Shown here piece by piece: positions 38,768-39,615 of a DNA stretch of 39,615 nucleotides (the first letter of the stretch is position 1; each line of letters starts with the position of its first letter). Where the stretch lies: positions 1 to 39,615 of the forward strand of contig JADHLZ010000013.1 of NCBI GenBank assembly GCA_016780345.1, given 5' to 3'. The notes under the pieces were generated by a model. It did no database searches, had not been told where the DNA came from, and was given only the letters and a program-made list of their open reading frames with translations. The position numbers and the translations under genes are program-made. Origin of the DNA: Flavobacteriaceae bacterium (GTDB lineage Bacteria; Bacteroidota; Bacteroidia; Flavobacteriales; Flavobacteriaceae).

Positions 38768-39615
38768 ATGAACTCAAGACTAATTTCTTTAGATTTTTTT
38801 AGAGGACTCACCATTGCCGCAATGATTGTCGTTAATGACCCTGGAAGTTGGTCTCATGTCTATTCACCTTTGAGACATGCAGATTGGCATGGTGCTACTC
38901 CAACTGATCTTGTATTTCCTTTCTTTTTATTTGTTGTTGGAGTCTCAATATCACTGTCTCTTTCAAAAAGAAAAATAAGTGGCAACCTTTATTTTAAAAT
39001 TATAAAAAGATCTATTATCATTTTCCTTCTTGGAATTTTCCTTGCTTTATTTCCAAACTTTGATTTTGAAAATTTAAGAGTAGTCGGTGTGCTCCAGAGA
39101 ATTGCAATTGTCTATTTAGTCTGTGCTTTATTATATCTAAACACCTCGTTTTCCAATCAGCTTAAAATTGGTATTGGAATGCTCGTTGTTTATTGGATAA
39201 CTATGATGTTTGTTCCTTATGGTGGAAACATAGCCGGGACTCTTGAGCCTGGTAATAATTTTGCTGCATGGGTTGATAGCTTTATAGTGCCTGGAAGAAT
39301 GTACCAAGGAACTTGGGACCCTGAGGGTTTTTATAGTACAATTCCCGCCATATCTTCTGGAATTTCAGGAATGATATCAGGAAAAATAATTTTGAATACC
39401 AATAATTCTATAAAGGATAAAATCATCAAATTGTTTTATTGGGGAACTTTGATGTTGATTACAGGTCATTTTTGGGATTATATTTTTCCAATAAACAAAC
39501 ACATTTGGACAAGTTCGTATGTACTATTTAGTTCAGGAATTGGTATGATGATACTTGCTATGTCAATATGGATTATTGATGAAAAAAAACACACAAGCAA
39601 TACTAAATTTGGACT
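38768..39615 (+). CDS. HGSNAT-like membrane acyltransferase (DUF5009), cut by window end
   Basis: The first 282 residues, open to the window end. It begins MNSRLISLDFFRGLTIAAM, a hallmark of the heparan-alpha-glucosaminide acetyltransferase-like (NagX/DUF5009/HGSNAT) family, then WHGATPTDLVFPFFLFVVG, RSIIIFLLGIFLALFP, LRVVGVLQRIAIVYL and DPEGFYSTIPAISSGI. Multiple membrane helices. Known or predicted members move an acetyl group across a membrane to a sugar amine. The DPxG and RxxRIxxxY patterns are intact in the part seen. It is co-directional with PBP1A, 20 bp downstream. Confidence 0.9.
   Translation, partial: MNSRLISLDFFRGLTIAAMIVVNDPGSWSHVYSPLRHADWHGATPTDLVFPFFLFVVGVSISLSLSKRKISGNLYFKIIKRSIIIFLLGIFLALFPNFDFENLRVVGVLQRIAIVYLVCALLYLNTSFSNQLKIGIGMLVVYWITMMFVPYGGNIAGTLEPGNNFAAWVDSFIVPGRMYQGTWDPEGFYSTIPAISSGISGMISGKIILNTNNSIKDKIIKLFYWGTLMLITGHFWDYIFPINKHIWTSSYVLFSSGIGMMILAMSIWIIDEKKHTSNTKFG

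Noticed and set aside
1-39615. rRNA, tRNA, CRISPR array, insertion sequence or prophage.
   Set aside because: No tRNA-like cloverleaf, rRNA motif, regular spaced repeat, transposase, integrase or phage structural gene was recognised; the only notable repeats are the clpB arms and hairpins.

Overview
The window looks like chromosomal DNA of a marine-type member of the Flavobacteriaceae (Bacteroidota). It is strongly A+T-rich, and most genes lack a clear Shine-Dalgarno sequence and have A-rich leaders instead. There are many lipoproteins with short Bacteroidota-style signal peptides, and several lineage-typical genes: gldH next to a PSP1/RicT gene and a PBP1A gene, a HU-CCDC81/SPOR protein, a CarboxypepD_reg-like protein and a PqqB-like lipoprotein. 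Genes are packed tightly, with four convergent pairs overlapping at their 3' ends and many stop/start overlaps. I see no rRNA, tRNA, CRISPR array, transposase or phage gene.

Layout. 1-1685: the end of a GH2 beta-galactosidase and a GH43-like lipoprotein, probably the edge of a glycan-use locus. 1727-3113: small secreted proteins, including a lipoprotein with a Kazal-like domain. 3111-5949: clpB, enclosed by a 31-bp inverted repeat with one mismatch. 6074-13581: a patchwork of small membrane proteins, a MerC-like protein, DUF4396, DoxX, small zinc-ribbon proteins, a thioesterase, a DUF1028 protein and several secreted NTF2-like or dimeric alpha/beta-barrel proteins. 13601-17869: a strong bidirectional terminator, a HAD phosphatase, a coupled membrane peptide plus DGHHR-motif protein, a glycerophosphodiesterase, an M24 peptidase and a YceI protein. 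17940-20182: a GNA1-like acetyltransferase overlapping glmS. 20219-24606: DUF2461, an alpha/beta hydrolase, an unassigned + strand unit ending in two hairpins, a CarboxypepD_reg-like protein, a DUF1295 protein and a hidden CDGSH iron-sulfur protein. 24731-28164: an MFS transporter/Gfo-Idh-MocA dehydrogenase/TIM-barrel isomerase operon. 28252-39615: mostly core genes (PqqB-like, thioesterase, HU/SPOR, trpS, plsC, recA, trhO, ricT-like, gldH, PBP1A) and the start of an HGSNAT-like membrane acyltransferase.

The clearest functional units are these. The acetyltransferase-glmS pair could make GlcNAc-6-phosphate by the eukaryotic-type order of reactions. The transporter-dehydrogenase-isomerase operon is probably for uptake and oxidation of a sugar or polyol. 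The ricT-gldH-pbp1A block joins gliding motility/type IX secretion to cell-wall synthesis. The most unusual structural features are the inverted repeat around clpB and the orphan two-hairpin unit near 22040. At least nine small genes of 37 to 58 codons were recovered by reading the sequence directly. All functional names are from motif recognition by eye; no database search was run.
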